Part shown: positions 26,371 to 36,078 of the stretch, in pieces
How positions within the stretch are numbered: position 1 is the stretch's first letter
Layout of the letters: the number at the start of each line of letters is the position of its first letter
NCBI RefSeq assembly: GCF_002975205.1
Contig: NZ_PCOC01000001.1
Coordinates: forward strand, 62,001 to 126,000
Reading direction: 5' to 3'
From: Ochrobactrum vermis
Lineage (GTDB): Bacteria > Pseudomonadota > Alphaproteobacteria > Rhizobiales > Rhizobiaceae
DNA: 64,000 nt
The notes under the pieces: model-generated
The model's database searches: none
The model's input: only the letters and a program-made list of their open reading frames with translations
What the model was told of the DNA's origin: nothing
Position numbers and translations under genes: made by a program

Positions 26371-27155
26371 CCAAGACATCTGCCGAAGTGGAAAAAATGG
26401 CGGCCTCCGGCGCGCTGCTCGCCTCTGTTTTTGCACTTCTCGACCGTACGCCTCTGGTGGGCATGACCACGATGCAGGTCAATGATCTGGTCGAGGATTA
26501 CATTACCCGCGAGCTGCAGGCGCGGCCTGCCAGCAAGGGGCAATATGACTATCCCTATGTGCTGAATGCTTCGAGGAACGAAGTCGTTTGTCACGGCATG
26601 CCGTCAGATGACAATTTCATTGAAAACGGCGAGATCGTCAACTTCGACATCACGCTGGAAAAGGACGGCTATATCGCCGATTCCAGCAAGACCTATATGG
26701 TCGGCGAGGTTGCTCCCTTCGCCTCACGACTGGTTCGTGTGACTTATGAGGCGTTGTGGAAGGGAATTGCCGCCGTGCGTCCCGGCGCGACGCTGGGTGA
26801 CATAGGCCATGCCATCGAACGCCACGCCAAGCGCCATGATTACAGCGTCGTGCGGGAATATTGCGGTCACGGCATCGGCCGCGAGATGCATGAGGAACCG
26901 CAGGTTCTGCATTTCGGCAAGCCCGGCACCGGCGTCCGTCTGCGCGAAGGCATGGTGTTCACCATCGAACCGATGCTCAATCAGGGAACGGCCAAGGTGA
27001 AGACCGAAAAGGACGGCTGGACAGTGGTGACGCGTGACGGAAAATTGTCAGCGCAGTTCGAGCATACGGTCGCTGTCACCGCGAATGGGGTACGGGTGCT
27101 GACCTTGCGTCCCGGTGAAGAAAAGATGCTGGCTGGTGTAAAACACGCAGCTTGA
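26367..27155 (+). CDS. map: Type I methionine aminopeptidase
   Basis: A 262-aa metalloprotease removing N-terminal methionine. All five metal ligands are visible: Asp in NFDITL, Asp in YIADSSKT, His in CGHGIGREMHEEP, Glu in TIEPML and Glu in QFEHTV. The length is standard for type I enzymes. It is unusual in being coupled to a ParD-like gene and near a MarR gene rather than in a ribosomal-protein context, so it may be a second, regulated copy. Confidence 0.93.
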   Translation: MTKTSAEVEKMAASGALLASVFALLDRTPLVGMTTMQVNDLVEDYITRELQARPASKGQYDYPYVLNASRNEVVCHGMPSDDNFIENGEIVNFDITLEKDGYIADSSKTYMVGEVAPFASRLVRVTYEALWKGIAAVRPGATLGDIGHAIERHAKRHDYSVVREYCGHGIGREMHEEPQVLHFGKPGTGVRLREGMVFTIEPMLNQGTAKVKTEKDGWTVVTRDGKLSAQFEHTVAVTANGVRVLTLRPGEEKMLAGVKHAA

Positions 27156-27161
27156 ACAAAG

Positions 27162-27192
27162 AAAAACGCCCTCCAATGAGGAGGGCGTTTTT
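27162..27192. terminator. Bidirectional terminator between map and argG
   Basis: An 8-bp GC stem CGCCCTCC with an AATGA loop is extended by flanking A-run and T-run, and so serves both convergent genes. Confidence 0.9.
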
Positions 27193-27210
27193 TTGTAGGT
27201 TGGCTTTCGC

Positions 27211-28431
27211 TTATTTGCGGTCGCGCGCAGCAAGTGTGCGCAGGCGCAATGCATTGAGCTTGATGAAGCCTGCTGCGTCCTTCTGATCGTAAGCGCCCTG
27301 ATCGTCTTCGAAGGTGACGAGCTTGTCGGAATAAAGGGACTTGTCCGACTCGCGGCCGATCACCATCACATTGCCCTTGTAGAGCTTGAGCGTGACTTCG
27401 CCTTCGACATGGCGCTGGCTGTGATCGATTGCCGCCTGCAGCATTTCGCGTTCCGGCGAGAACCAGAAGCCGTAATAGATCAGTTCCGCATAACGCGGCA
27501 TCAGCTCGTCTTTCAGGTGCGCCGCACCGCGGTCGAGCGTGATCGATTCGATGGCGCGGTGTGCTGCCAGCAGGATCGTGCCGCCCGGCGTTTCGTAGAC
27601 GCCGCGCGACTTCATGCCGACGAAGCGGTTTTCCACGAGGTCGAGACGACCGATGCCATTGTCGCGGCCATAGTCGTTGAGCTTGGCAAGAAGGGTCGCA
27701 GGCGACAGGCGCTCGCCATTGATCGAAACGGCATCGCCCTTTTCAAAGCCGATCTTGATGATCGTTGCCTTGTCGGGAGCTGTTTCCGGCGAAATGGTGC
27801 GCATGTGCACATATTCCGGAGCCTCGACAGCCGGATCTTCCAGAACTTTGCCCTCGGACGAGGAGTGCAGCAGGTTGGCGTCGACGGAGAACGGCGCTTC
27901 GCCCTTCTTGTCCTTGGCAACCGGAATCTGGTGCTGTTCGGCAAATTCGAGCAGATGCGTACGGCTCTTGAACGACCAGTCGCGCCATGGGGCGATGATC
28001 TTGATGTCCGGGTTCAGCGCATAAGCCGAAAGCTCGAAGCGAACCTGGTCGTTGCCCTTGCCGGTCGCGCCATGCGCGATGGCGTCTGCGCCGGTCTTCC
28101 TGGCAATCTCGATGAGATGCTTGGAGATCAGTGGACGGGCGATCGAGGTGCCGAGCAGATAGACGCCTTCATAGACGGCATTGGCGCGGAACATCGGGAA
28201 GACGAAATCGCGCACGAATTCTTCGCGCACGTCCTCAACGAAGATTTCCTTGATGCCCAGCATTTCCGCTTTCTTGCGTGCCGGTTCAAGTTCTTCGCCC
28301 TGGCCCAGATCGGCGGTAAAGGTCACGACTTCCGCGCCCAGTTCCGTCTGAAGCCACTTCAGGATGATCGAGGTGTCGAGGCCGCCCGAATAGGCGAGAA
28401 CGACTTTCTTAACGTCTTTCCACTTGCTCAT
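27211..28431 (-). CDS. argG: Argininosuccinate synthase
   Basis: A 406-aa enzyme that joins citrulline and aspartate with ATP in arginine synthesis. The PP-loop [12 protein letters not shown] is at residues 10-21, and [22 protein letters not shown] and the C-terminal region are all as expected. GGAAG precedes the ATG. The gene stands alone, convergent with map. Confidence 0.96.
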   Translation of the reverse strand: MSKWKDVKKVVLAYSGGLDTSIILKWLQTELGAEVVTFTADLGQGEELEPARKKAEMLGIKEIFVEDVREEFVRDFVFPMFRANAVYEGVYLLGTSIARPLISKHLIEIARKTGADAIAHGATGKGNDQVRFELSAYALNPDIKIIAPWRDWSFKSRTHLLEFAEQHQIPVAKDKKGEAPFSVDANLLHSSSEGKVLEDPAVEAPEYVHMRTISPETAPDKATIIKIGFEKGDAVSINGERLSPATLLAKLNDYGRDNGIGRLDLVENRFVGMKSRGVYETPGGTILLAAHRAIESITLDRGAAHLKDELMPRYAELIYYGFWFSPEREMLQAAIDHSQRHVEGEVTLKLYKGNVMVIGRESDKSLYSDKLVTFEDDQGAYDQKDAAGFIKLNALRLRTLAARDRK

Positions 28432-28561
28432 AGTTCACTTCCGTCTGATGCGGTGCCGGTTGGAGAGGGAACTCCAACAGATATATCCGCAAGTCTTTTA
28501 TCAGTTGCCAAGCCGCGTGCAAGCCGAAGGGCTGCGACTTATCGCTAAAACTGATGCGGTA

Positions 28562-28861
28562 TCATGTAGCCTGCGGCTCGCCGACTTCATAAACAACGAG
28601 ATTGCGGTCGCCGATACCGAGCTCAGGCCATGCCGCGCGCCATTCGGCAATATGGGCAGAGGCAAAATGCCGGTCGAGCGAAGCACGGTCGCGCCACATC
28701 TCCTTCACATGGATGAGGCCCGGCTCAAGAATGTCTACGGCATAGCCATAATCCATGCAGCCATCTTCCGCCCGGCTGGCCGAGATCATGCACTGCATGG
28801 CTTCGCGCGCCTTTGCGAGGTTTTCCGGGGGCAGACGGACGGTCCCTACGATCAGCAGCAT
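28562..28861 (-). CDS. Antibiotic biosynthesis monooxygenase-like (ABM) protein
   Basis: A 99-aa dimeric alpha/beta-barrel protein of the ABM/YgiN type: LLIVGTVRLPPENLAKAREA, AEDGCMDYGYAVD and HVKEMWRDRASLDRHFASAH. Relatives are quinol monooxygenases or haem/aromatic-binding proteins. GGAG eight bases before the ATG at 28861 fixes the start; another ATG four codons upstream is less good. It is divergent from the LysE-type exporter gene. Confidence 0.82.
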   Translation of the reverse strand: MLLIVGTVRLPPENLAKAREAMQCMISASRAEDGCMDYGYAVDILEPGLIHVKEMWRDRASLDRHFASAHIAEWRAAWPELGIGDRNLVVYEVGEPQAT

Positions 28862-28942
28862 TTCTGTCTCCATTCGACTGTTGGCCAGTTTCATTTGAGA
28901 AGATTTTATTCTAGCGTGCGCCATCTCTTGGAGCACATTTCG

Positions 28943-29602
28943 ATGTCTTTTCTGACAAACCTGACCTTCATTCCCGAATGGACGATTTTTGTCCAGTTCG
29001 CGATAGCAACCGCGATCCTTTCCATCACGCCCGGTCCTGACATGACGCTTTTCGTCGGGCGCGCCCTTTCCGAAGGCAAGGCCGCAGGTTTTGCCTGCAT
29101 GGCTGGCGCCAGCACCGGCATTGTCATTCACACCACCATGGTGGCGCTCGGCCTTTCGGCGCTGATTCTGGCGTCCCCTGCAGCCTTTACGGCGCTCAAG
29201 GTTGTGGGTGCGGGCTATCTGGTCTGGTTGGCCGTGCAGGCGATCCGCAAGGGATCGGCTTTCTCGCCCGAGAAGAATGGCGGCAAGAAGCATACGCTGT
29301 TCCAGAACTGGCTGACAGGGCTTGGCATCAACCTTCTGAACCCGAAGATCATCCTGTTCAACATGACCTTCCTGCCGCAGTTCGTCTCCGCGCACGACCC
29401 GCATGCCATGGGCAAACTGTTCTTCCTCGGCCTGTCGTTCATTCCGATGGCGCTGCCCTTCACCATTCCGATGGTGGTGGCGGCAGATCGTTTTGCCGGG
29501 CTCCTGAAGAAGAACCCGACCGTGACGCGCATTGTGGACTGGTTGTTTGCGGGCGTATTCTCGGCTTTCGCGCTGAAGATCATCACCGCACAGGCGAAAT
29601 AA
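28943..29602 (+). CDS. LysE/RhtB-family amino-acid exporter
   Basis: A 219-aa inner-membrane exporter with about six transmembrane helices. The signature SITPGPDMTLFVGRAL near residue 28 and the block LTGLGINLLNPKIILFNMTFLPQF (quoted in part: NLLNPKIILF) are typical. It probably exports an amino acid or homoserine lactone-like compound. GGAG lies 12 bp before the ATG. Confidence 0.9.
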   Translation: MSFLTNLTFIPEWTIFVQFAIATAILSITPGPDMTLFVGRALSEGKAAGFACMAGASTGIVIHTTMVALGLSALILASPAAFTALKVVGAGYLVWLAVQAIRKGSAFSPEKNGGKKHTLFQNWLTGLGINLLNPKIILFNMTFLPQFVSAHDPHAMGKLFFLGLSFIPMALPFTIPMVVAADRFAGLLKKNPTVTRIVDWLFAGVFSAFALKIITAQAK

Positions 29603-29609
29603 AACGGAG

Positions 29610-30113
29610 CTAGTTTTCCGGGCGGGTTAAAAGCCGCCCGGCATTACGCCCGGCCAACAGCCAGTAGACGAAGCTGCCAACAACGCCGGCACCTGCTATG
29701 GCTGCGATCCAGAGCGAACTTTCGGGCACGCTCCGGCCATCGCTGAACGGAAGCGATGCGCCTGCGGCGGCCAGCCCGATCAGGGCACCCGCAACGCAGT
29801 AGAAAAGCGATGATTTGTAGCCACGCGCTTCAGCCAGAATGATGAGGATGAGGGCCGGCACAAAGCTGAACCCGCCAGCCATCGCGGCAAGAACGAAGCC
29901 ACCGACGAAAACGGCACTCCAGAAGCTGGTGGCCGCAAAGAGCGAACCGGTATCCATATCGCTCGCCATCATGACGAAATCGTTCATGAAGGAATCGACC
30001 CCGAGGGTGCGGAACAGCACGGCGGCCAGAAACCAGCCTGCCGACAATACGCCACAGCAATAGCCGAACACGATGATGACGAAGCGCGTTATGTAGTCAA
30101 AAGTATCGTTCAA
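29610..30113 (-). CDS. Polytopic membrane protein of unknown function
   Basis: A 167-aa protein with about four hydrophobic segments (starting at residues about 8, 65, 82 and 132). I recognise no family. The start is probably the TTG at 30113 with GGATG upstream, because the next ATG would cut off the first membrane helix. It lies 30 bp after rlmN on the same strand and is likely co-transcribed with it. Confidence 0.65.
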   Translation of the reverse strand: MNDTFDYITRFVIIVFGYCCGVLSAGWFLAAVLFRTLGVDSFMNDFVMMASDMDTGSLFAATSFWSAVFVGGFVLAAMAGGFSFVPALILIILAEARGYKSSLFYCVAGALIGLAAAGASLPFSDGRSVPESSLWIAAIAGAGVVGSFVYWLLAGRNAGRLLTRPEN

Positions 30114-30143
30114 GCGCGCTCATCCATCGGCTTCTTCACCCCG

Positions 30144-31379
30144 TTATTCACCGTGCCCGGCAATCATCATGGCTTCGAGCGCAAGGCGTTCGCTCTTGCG
30201 CAGGCGTTCGGATTCCGACTTAAGCTGGCCGCAGGCAGCGAGAATATCACGGCCGCGCGGCGTGCGGATCGGGGATGCATAGCCTGCCGCGTTCACATAA
30301 TCGGCAAATTTTTCGATCTGTTCCCACTCCGAGCACTGGTAATTCGTGCCGGGCCACGGATTGAACGGGATCAGGTTGATCTTGGCCGGAATGCCCTGCA
30401 AAAGCTTCACCAGACGCTTGGCATCCTCAAGACTGTCATTGATGTCCTTGAGCATCACATATTCGAAAGTGATGCGCTTGGCATTGGACAGGCCCGGATA
30501 TTCGCGGCACGCCTTGATGAGCTGTTCCAGCGGATACTTCTTGTTGATCGGCACCAGAATGTCGCGCAATTCGTCACGCACGGCGTGCAGCGAAATGGCG
30601 AGCATGACGCCGATCTCGTCGCCGGTGCGATAGATTTCCGGCACAACACCGGAGGTCGAAAGCGTGATGCGGCGCTTGGAGAGAGACAGGCCATCGCCAT
30701 CGGAGGCGATCAGCAGGGCCTTCTTCACTTCCTCGAAGTTATAGAGCGGCTCGCCCATGCCCATCATCACGATATTGGTGATCTTGCGGCCCTCGGCAGG
30801 CACCATGGCGCCGTCGGGCGTATCCTTGTCCGGAAAATCGCCAAGCCGGTCGCGCGCGGTCAAAAGCTGCGCCAGAATTTCTTCCGAGGTCAGGTTGCGC
30901 ACCAGCTTCTGCGTTCCGGTATGGCAAAACGAGCAGGTAAGCGTGCAACCAACCTGGCTGGAAATGCACAGCGTGCCGCGACCTTCTTCGGGAATATAAA
31001 CGCATTCGATCTCGACCGGGCGGCCAGCACCACGCGGCGGAAAACGGAACAGCCACTTGCGGGTACCGTCCTGTGAAATCTGTTCCTCGACCACTTCCGG
31101 GCGGGCAATGGTGAAATGCTGCGCCAGAAGGCCACGCAAATCCTTGGAAATATTGCGCATGTCGGCGAAGTCGGAAACGCCGCGCACATAGAGCCAATGC
31201 CAGAGCTGGCTGATGCGCATCTTCACCTGGCGCTCGGACACGCCGGCCTTGATCAGCGCTTCGCCCAATTCCTCGCGCGACATGCCGATGAGCGACGGCT
31301 TTGCCTCCAGGCTGGCGCGCGCGTGGCGGGCAAGCTGGTCGCGCGTATCATCAATGGTAAGGTCGAACGAAATGGACAT
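30144..31379 (-). CDS. rlmN: Dual-specificity 23S rRNA/tRNA adenine C2-methyltransferase
   Basis: A 411-aa radical-SAM methylase that adds C2-methyl to A2503 of 23S rRNA and A37 of some tRNAs. The radical-SAM motif CTLTCSFC is present, with the accompanying [10 protein letters not shown] block and a catalytic cysteine near the C-terminus (ILAACGQL). The length is typical for the rhizobial form. Confidence 0.95.
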   Translation of the reverse strand: MSISFDLTIDDTRDQLARHARASLEAKPSLIGMSREELGEALIKAGVSERQVKMRISQLWHWLYVRGVSDFADMRNISKDLRGLLAQHFTIARPEVVEEQISQDGTRKWLFRFPPRGAGRPVEIECVYIPEEGRGTLCISSQVGCTLTCSFCHTGTQKLVRNLTSEEILAQLLTARDRLGDFPDKDTPDGAMVPAEGRKITNIVMMGMGEPLYNFEEVKKALLIASDGDGLSLSKRRITLSTSGVVPEIYRTGDEIGVMLAISLHAVRDELRDILVPINKKYPLEQLIKACREYPGLSNAKRITFEYVMLKDINDSLEDAKRLVKLLQGIPAKINLIPFNPWPGTNYQCSEWEQIEKFADYVNAAGYASPIRTPRGRDILAACGQLKSESERLRKSERLALEAMMIAGHGE

Positions 31380-31608
31380 CTGTTTTCAACTGTTGGAGAC
31401 GACGGCTGAAGCGCGTCGATAAGCTTCGCCAGATAATCTGGCCCGAATGCATGGATAAATAGGGTCCGGCACTTGGCTTTGCGACCCCTGTTGCGCGCGC
31501 TCTTAGCACACAATATCGCATTCGTCATCCCACATGGAGGCTTGTCTGCCATGCATGACGGCAGAGGTCGGAGCTGCAAAAGAAAAAGCCAGGCTGTGTA
31601 CCCGGCTT

Positions 31609-31697
31609 GGAGCGCATCCCGAAAAGTGTGAAACGGTTTTCGGATAAGATGCGCGTAAAAACAAAGAAATAGAGCATTTCCAATTGGAAATGCTCTA
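31609..31697. repeat. Type A palindromic repeat, copy 2
   Basis: GAGCGCATCCCGAAAAGTG with its complementary CGGTTTTCGG and GATGCG, then a perfect 28-bp palindrome centred on CCAATTGG (31670-31697). It ends 22 bp after the stop of the IalB-family gene. The rest of the 340-bp gap 31380-31719 shows only a 15-bp palindrome GCCAGATAATCTGGC at 31428-31442. Confidence 0.85.
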
Positions 31698-31719
31698 GAA
31701 ATCTATCCGATCATCAGGA

Positions 31720-32223
31720 TTATTTGCATTTCTGGATGGCTTTCAGCGCATCCGAAATACCCTTCAGAGAATAGGTGTAGTTGGTTTTGGTGCCGCGCTT
31801 CGACTGTGCCTCCACCTTCATCTCCGAGCCGCCCCGCATCGCTGCGATCAACTGCGGCTCTTCCGCCGCATTTTCCATCCAGCCGGACTTGCCGTTGACG
31901 AACATGTTGAAGTTGCGGTTACCGATGGAGACGACAACCTTGGCATTGGTGTTGAGGTCGTAACCCGCCATGAACTGCGGTTCGAACGAGATGTTCTGTC
32001 CGGGCTTCTGGCTCACGAGGAAGAAGTTGTCACCGTGATCGACATTGGCCGGAGCCTTCTGGGTCGGTACGGAGAGGACATAACAGACCTTGCCGTTGCC
32101 CGACTGATAGCTGTAGGCGCCCCAGGCATTGAACTGGCTGATCTGGCTCGGGGTCTGGGCGAGTGCCGAACCCGCCATCCCAATCATGAACACAGAAGCC
32201 GCGACGATCGATTTTCCAAGCAT
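31720..32223 (-). CDS. Invasion-associated locus B (IalB) family protein
   Basis: A 167-aa periplasmic protein with a signal peptide ending at ALAQ (about residue 23). The blocks WGAYSYQSGNGKVCYVLSVP and MFVNGKSGWMENAAEEPQLIAAM are typical of IalB-like proteins of Bartonella and Brucella. Two cysteines (C47 and one near the C-terminus) can form a disulfide. The family name comes from Bartonella erythrocyte invasion; the function in this organism is not established. Confidence 0.88.
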   Translation of the reverse strand: MLGKSIVAASVFMIGMAGSALAQTPSQISQFNAWGAYSYQSGNGKVCYVLSVPTQKAPANVDHGDNFFLVSQKPGQNISFEPQFMAGYDLNTNAKVVVSIGNRNFNMFVNGKSGWMENAAEEPQLIAAMRGGSEMKVEAQSKRGTKTNYTYSLKGISDALKAIQKCK

Positions 32224-32575
32224 TGGTTTTTACCGGTTCTCTTTCGTTTGCTTCAAACTTGAATATCGGGATGCCGCCGTTCATCACGCCGTCCCGCTCA
32301 GTTGCCGATTAAATTGCCTTAATCTGGGTTACCAAACGGTGAAGTTTCGAAAGAAAACTTGAATGAGCAGCTAAGTCGCCCCGCCATCCCTTGGATCCAC
32401 TTGAATTAAAAGAAAGCGGCGAGAGTTTGTTCGACGGGGTAAGGCAATGAGGCAGTCGGGGATTAAGGCAGTGTGTTAAAAGGGGAATAGGGGTGTAGGG
32501 GAACAGGAGAACAAGGAAAAAACGGGTACCGATGAAGCAAGCTGGTCGGGATCACATAGCTGTGAACAGAGCCCC
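32224..32575. other. Intergenic region with purine-rich repeat blocks
   Basis: No gene is seen. The left part is the promoter region of the IalB-family gene. From about 32440 the sequence has GGGGTAAGGCAATGAGG, GGGGAATAGGGG and AGGGGAACAGG blocks, and CTTACTCCCTTACTCCC follows at the end of the YkvA gene, related to the inverted repeat before mrp. Confidence 0.6.
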
Positions 32576-32956
32576 TTACTCCCTTACTCCCTCATCCTCC
32601 AGCGCCTGCTGCGCGGCGAGCCGGTGCGCAGGTGTGATATGGGCGCGAACAGCGGTGAGCGCTGCCATCAGCACGGCAACGTCGTCTGTGAAGCCGATAC
32701 CGGCCAGAATATCGGGAATGGCGTCAAACGGCAGAACGAAATAGGCGAGCGCCGCCATCAGCGTCATGCGCACGCGGGTCGGTGTCTTCTGGTCGAGCGC
32801 ACAGTAATAGGCTGCAACCACCTCATCCATGAACGGCACCATGCGACCGGCGCGGCGCGCGGCCTTCCAGAAACCGTTCTTCACCCGTTCGCGGCGCTTC
32901 TTGAATTCGCTCTCGCTACCGGGTTCGAGGATTTCGCCGATTCTGACATCATCCAT
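32576..32956 (-). CDS. YkvA (DUF1232) family protein
   Basis: A 126-aa protein with the DUF1232 domain: a predicted membrane-associated helix pair VRMTLMAALAYFVLPFDAIPDILAGIGFTDDVAVL, recognised here by its core FVLPFDAIPD and GFTDDVAVL. AGGAG precedes the ATG. Members are widespread; the function is unknown. Confidence 0.88.
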   Translation of the reverse strand: MDDVRIGEILEPGSESEFKKRRERVKNGFWKAARRAGRMVPFMDEVVAAYYCALDQKTPTRVRMTLMAALAYFVLPFDAIPDILAGIGFTDDVAVLMAALTAVRAHITPAHRLAAQQALEDEGVRE

Positions 32957-33188
32957 TCTCGTTCAACTCCTGTCGTCCCGATTCCAATCATCGAATGCGG
33001 TTGTGACCGGTTAAAAATGGGGAGTTTTTGCTGTCCTTGCAAGACCACGATGATTCCACCACCCGGTCACCTGCAAGAACCATCAGCTACAACGCTCTCG
33101 TCAAATCCCCAAAATACAGATTCGACCGGATCGCTTCCGAAGCGCTTCGGGCGCGCGGTGATCCATTGTTGAACGACTGGAGATTTTG

Positions 33189-33686
33189 ATGCATTTGACC
33201 GGCTATGGGGAAAACTTCATCCGCAGCGACCGTTCAACACGGCTGTTTCGCGGCAACCAGTTGTTGGCCTCCGGAAGCGAAGATAATTACATCACCGTCG
33301 ATCTGTTCGAGGCCGGATGCTACGATGCCGCTGTCTATCTGCGGTTTCTCTTCGGTGCCGGAATTTCTCTCAACACGCTGCGCGGCACGTCCAGCCAGAA
33401 CTGGATACCCATCCTGAATTTCAGGGCGGGCGAACAATGGAACGGCTATTCGGCGCTGCCCTTCGGTCAGGCAATCGGTTTTTACGACGTTCAGGCCGGG
33501 CACATCTTTCATGCCGCCATTTCGCTTGGCGGTGTGCATATCCGGGGTGTCCGTGGCGGCAAACTCGGACAGAACTGGCAGGATCGGACCAATCTGACCC
33601 GCGTCCTTCCCTATTCCAGCCGCAACCCAGATGGCAGCTTCAATTATGATCGCCGGAAGATATACGTCTATATTTCAAAGCTCTGA
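33189..33686 (+). CDS. Orphan hypothetical protein, 165 aa
   Basis: I do not recognise this protein. It has no signal peptide or membrane helix, is rich in aromatic residues, Gly and Asn, and looks beta-rich, for example NYITVDLFEAGCYDAAVYLR and FYDVQAGHIFHAAISLGG. GGAG lies eight bases before the ATG at 33189. Base use is slightly less G+C-rich than its neighbours. It ends seven bases before the convergent phhB stop. Possible readings are a beta-sandwich carbohydrate-binding or jelly-roll protein, but that is only an impression. Confidence 0.65.
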   Translation: MHLTGYGENFIRSDRSTRLFRGNQLLASGSEDNYITVDLFEAGCYDAAVYLRFLFGAGISLNTLRGTSSQNWIPILNFRAGEQWNGYSALPFGQAIGFYDVQAGHIFHAAISLGGVHIRGVRGGKLGQNWQDRTNLTRVLPYSSRNPDGSFNYDRRKIYVYISKL

Positions 33687-33692
33687 GTGTAT

Positions 33693-33983
33693 TCAGGCTA
33701 TAGCGTTCATCTTGCGCGCAAGCTTGATATCGAGCTCTGTAATGCCGTTTTCGCTATGGGTGGCGAGCGTGACATCGACGCGGTTGTAGACATTGAACCA
33801 TTCAGGATGATGATCGAGCTTTTCCGCATGGAGCGCCGCGCGCGCCATGAAGCCGAAGGCGGCATTGAAATCCTTGAACTTGAAGCTTTTGGCAATCGCT
33901 TCACGTTCGTCGAGCTTCTGCCAGCCATCCAGTTCCCTGAGTGCTTCGTTCAGTTCATTTTCCGTCAGCCGGTTGCGTGCCAT
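33693..33983 (-). CDS. phhB: Pterin-4a-carbinolamine dehydratase
   Basis: A 96-aa enzyme that recycles the pterin cofactor of aromatic amino-acid hydroxylases. The signature [20 protein letters not shown] with the catalytic His pair, and [10 protein letters not shown], are complete. Its length is standard. Confidence 0.93.
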   Translation of the reverse strand: MARNRLTENELNEALRELDGWQKLDEREAIAKSFKFKDFNAAFGFMARAALHAEKLDHHPEWFNVYNRVDVTLATHSENGITELDIKLARKMNAIA

Positions 33984-34039
33984 CGTCTTTCGCCTATGTT
34001 GCGGTTCCTGAGATAACCTACCATAAGCGCGAGAGTTCC

Positions 34040-34546
34040 TTGACCCCGACCAGCATTCTTTTCATCTGCGCAGGCAATATTTGCCGTTCTCCGCTTGCCG
34101 AAGGCGTGATGGGCCATGTGCTGGAACAGCGCGGCATCCGCCATGTGACGGTCGATTCTGCCGGAACGAACGGTTACCATACCGGCGAGGAACCGGATGA
34201 GCGCTCCATCAGCGTTGCAGCGCGCCACGGTCTCGATATTTCGGCGCAGCGCTGCCGACAGTTGATCGCAGCCGACTTCAGCCGTTTTGACCTGATCCTT
34301 GGGATGGACCGCTACAACATGCGGATGATCGCCCAGCGACAGCCTGCAAATGCAAGTGCGCATATCGGGCTTTTCACCGAGATTGCCGAAGGAAAGCCGG
34401 TTGAAATCCCCGATCCCTATTATGGCGGGACCGGGGATTTTGAGAAGGTTTATCGGATGGTTCTGGCAGCTTCCATCGCACTTGCCGACCAGTTCTGGCC
34501 TGTGCGGGATGTGGCAACCAAAGGCCAGGCTTCCTCGACAACGTAA
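34040..34546 (+). CDS. Low-molecular-weight protein-tyrosine phosphatase
   Basis: A 168-aa phosphatase with the P-loop CAGNICRSP near residue 10 (C-x5-R-S) and the general-acid aspartate in IPDPYYGG near residue 118. The start is probably the TTG at 34040 with GAGAG upstream, as the upstream in-frame sequence has no family similarity and crosses the phhB start region. The 3' end overlaps the convergent thpR gene by 97 bp; the shared part encodes tails beyond both catalytic domains. Confidence 0.87.
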   Translation: MTPTSILFICAGNICRSPLAEGVMGHVLEQRGIRHVTVDSAGTNGYHTGEEPDERSISVAARHGLDISAQRCRQLIAADFSRFDLILGMDRYNMRMIAQRQPANASAHIGLFTEIAEGKPVEIPDPYYGGTGDFEKVYRMVLAASIALADQFWPVRDVATKGQASSTT

Positions 34547-35046
34547 GGTCCGCCACCCACGGAATCGCGTGACGACATCAGCACGAACCGTCCCACCTTG
34601 AAGGGCAGCGTCGCGAAGTTGCCGCGCGAGGAGAGGTAGTGCACCACATCGTCGATGCGGGCGTTTCTCAGCCGCGCCAGTGTCACATGGGGCGTGAACT
34701 TGCGCGGGTCGGCGGGAATGTGAAGCCGCTGGCAGATCCGTTCGATTTCCGCCTGCAATGCGTTGAGTTCAGGCGAGGGGGATACACCCGCATAGATGCT
34801 GTGCGGCTTTTTGGAGCCGAAAGCATTGACGCCTGACAGGTTGAGCATGAATTCAGGCCGCCGCACGCGATCAAGCGCATTGGCGATCTCGTCGGCCACG
34901 TGGCCTTCCACATCTCCGATAAAACGCAGCGTTATGTGGTAGTTTTCGACATCAATCCAGCGTGCGCCGGGGAGACCGCCTCGCAACAACGAGAGCGAAA
35001 GCGCGGCGTCGCGCGGGATTTCGAGGGCAGTGAAAAGACGCGGCAT
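34450..35046 (-). CDS. thpR: RNA 2',3'-cyclic phosphodiesterase (ThpR)
   Basis: A 198-aa 2H phosphoesterase with both HxT motifs, YHITLRFIG near residue 41 and HVTLARL near residue 128. It opens 2',3'-cyclic phosphate RNA ends. GAGGAGG precedes the ATG at 35046. The C-terminal 30 or so residues after EEAWPL are an extension encoded opposite the end of the phosphatase gene. Confidence 0.9.
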   Translation of the reverse strand: MPRLFTALEIPRDAALSLSLLRGGLPGARWIDVENYHITLRFIGDVEGHVADEIANALDRVRRPEFMLNLSGVNAFGSKKPHSIYAGVSPSPELNALQAEIERICQRLHIPADPRKFTPHVTLARLRNARIDDVVHYLSSRGNFATLPFKVGRFVLMSSRDSVGGGPYVVEEAWPLVATSRTGQNWSASAMEAARTIR

Positions 35047-35227
35047 AAGGCATCCTCCTCGAAGCGTTCCATGCCAGAGCGCCGGGCATCCAAAGGATGC
35101 ATAAAGGACACTCTAGCTCAGAGAGTCAGTGCATCGTTCCATCGAAGATGATTCGATATTTGCCGATGCAAGCTCAGCGAATCAAAGTTTTCTACCGGGG
35201 GCAAGCTGTTTATGCTCCCGACCGGCG

Positions 35228-35947
35228 TCAGCCTCCCGATGTCCCCTTGTTTTGCATTTCTGTCAGGCTCTTTTCGATGGTGGGCATAAAGTTGGACACC
35301 ATCGTTTCGACGCCTTTTTCATTGGGGTGCATTCCGTCCTCGAGCTGAAGATCCTTCTTGGTTGCTACGCCGTCGAGGAAAAACGGGTAGAGCGGCACGC
35401 CATATTTTTGTGCCAGCTTCGGATAGATCGGGTTGAACTTGGCGGCATAGTCCTTGCCCATGTTGGGCGGAGCCATCATGCCGGCAAGAATGACCGAGAT
35501 GCCGCGCTGCTTCAGGCGCGCCAGCATCTCGTCGAGGTTCTTTTCGGTAATGTCGGGTTCGATGCCGCGCAGAGCGTCATTGGCACCCAGTTCAAGAATA
35601 ACTAGATCGGTTCCATCGGGGATCGACCAGTCGATGCGCGAAAGCCCGCCCGTGGTCGTGTCGCCCGACACGCCTGCATTCTCGATCGAAACCTCGACGC
35701 CCTTGTCGTTGAGCGCCTTTTCAAGCTGCTGCGGAAAGGCGGCATTGGACGGCAGCAGATAGCCCGCCATCAGGCTGTCGCCGAAGCCGACGATTCTCAC
35801 TTGCGACAATTGCTCGGTCGGCAGAGCGTCTTCGAGACCGGTCGGATCTTCCTGCGCCTGCGCCGCAATGATGGGGCTTGCCGCTGTAAAAGCCGCAATC
35901 GCCGCAAAAATCGGGAGCCATGCCGGAATTGAGAGTTTGAAACGCAT
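35228..35947 (-). CDS. SGNH/GDSL esterase (TesA-like arylesterase)
   Basis: A 239-aa exported esterase. A signal peptide (about 30 residues) is followed by the four SGNH blocks: GFGDSLMAGY, AGVSGDTTTGG, ELGANDALRG and DGMHPNEKG (Asp and His of the triad). It is a homologue of TesA, a thioesterase/lysophospholipase. It is divergent from the ABC genes, the conserved tesA-ybbA-ybbP arrangement. Confidence 0.9.
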   Translation of the reverse strand: MRFKLSIPAWLPIFAAIAAFTAASPIIAAQAQEDPTGLEDALPTEQLSQVRIVGFGDSLMAGYLLPSNAAFPQQLEKALNDKGVEVSIENAGVSGDTTTGGLSRIDWSIPDGTDLVILELGANDALRGIEPDITEKNLDEMLARLKQRGISVILAGMMAPPNMGKDYAAKFNPIYPKLAQKYGVPLYPFFLDGVATKKDLQLEDGMHPNEKGVETMVSNFMPTIEKSLTEMQNKGTSGG

Positions 35948-36078
35948 CGTCGAAAACCCATATTTGAGGGGCTGTGGGCAACTGGCCCGCCGGACTTCTC
36001 TTCAATAATTGGCGCAACATAAGTTCAAATTTGTGGCGCGCTGTTTGGTTCTACAGATTCATATAGGATAAAAACCGC

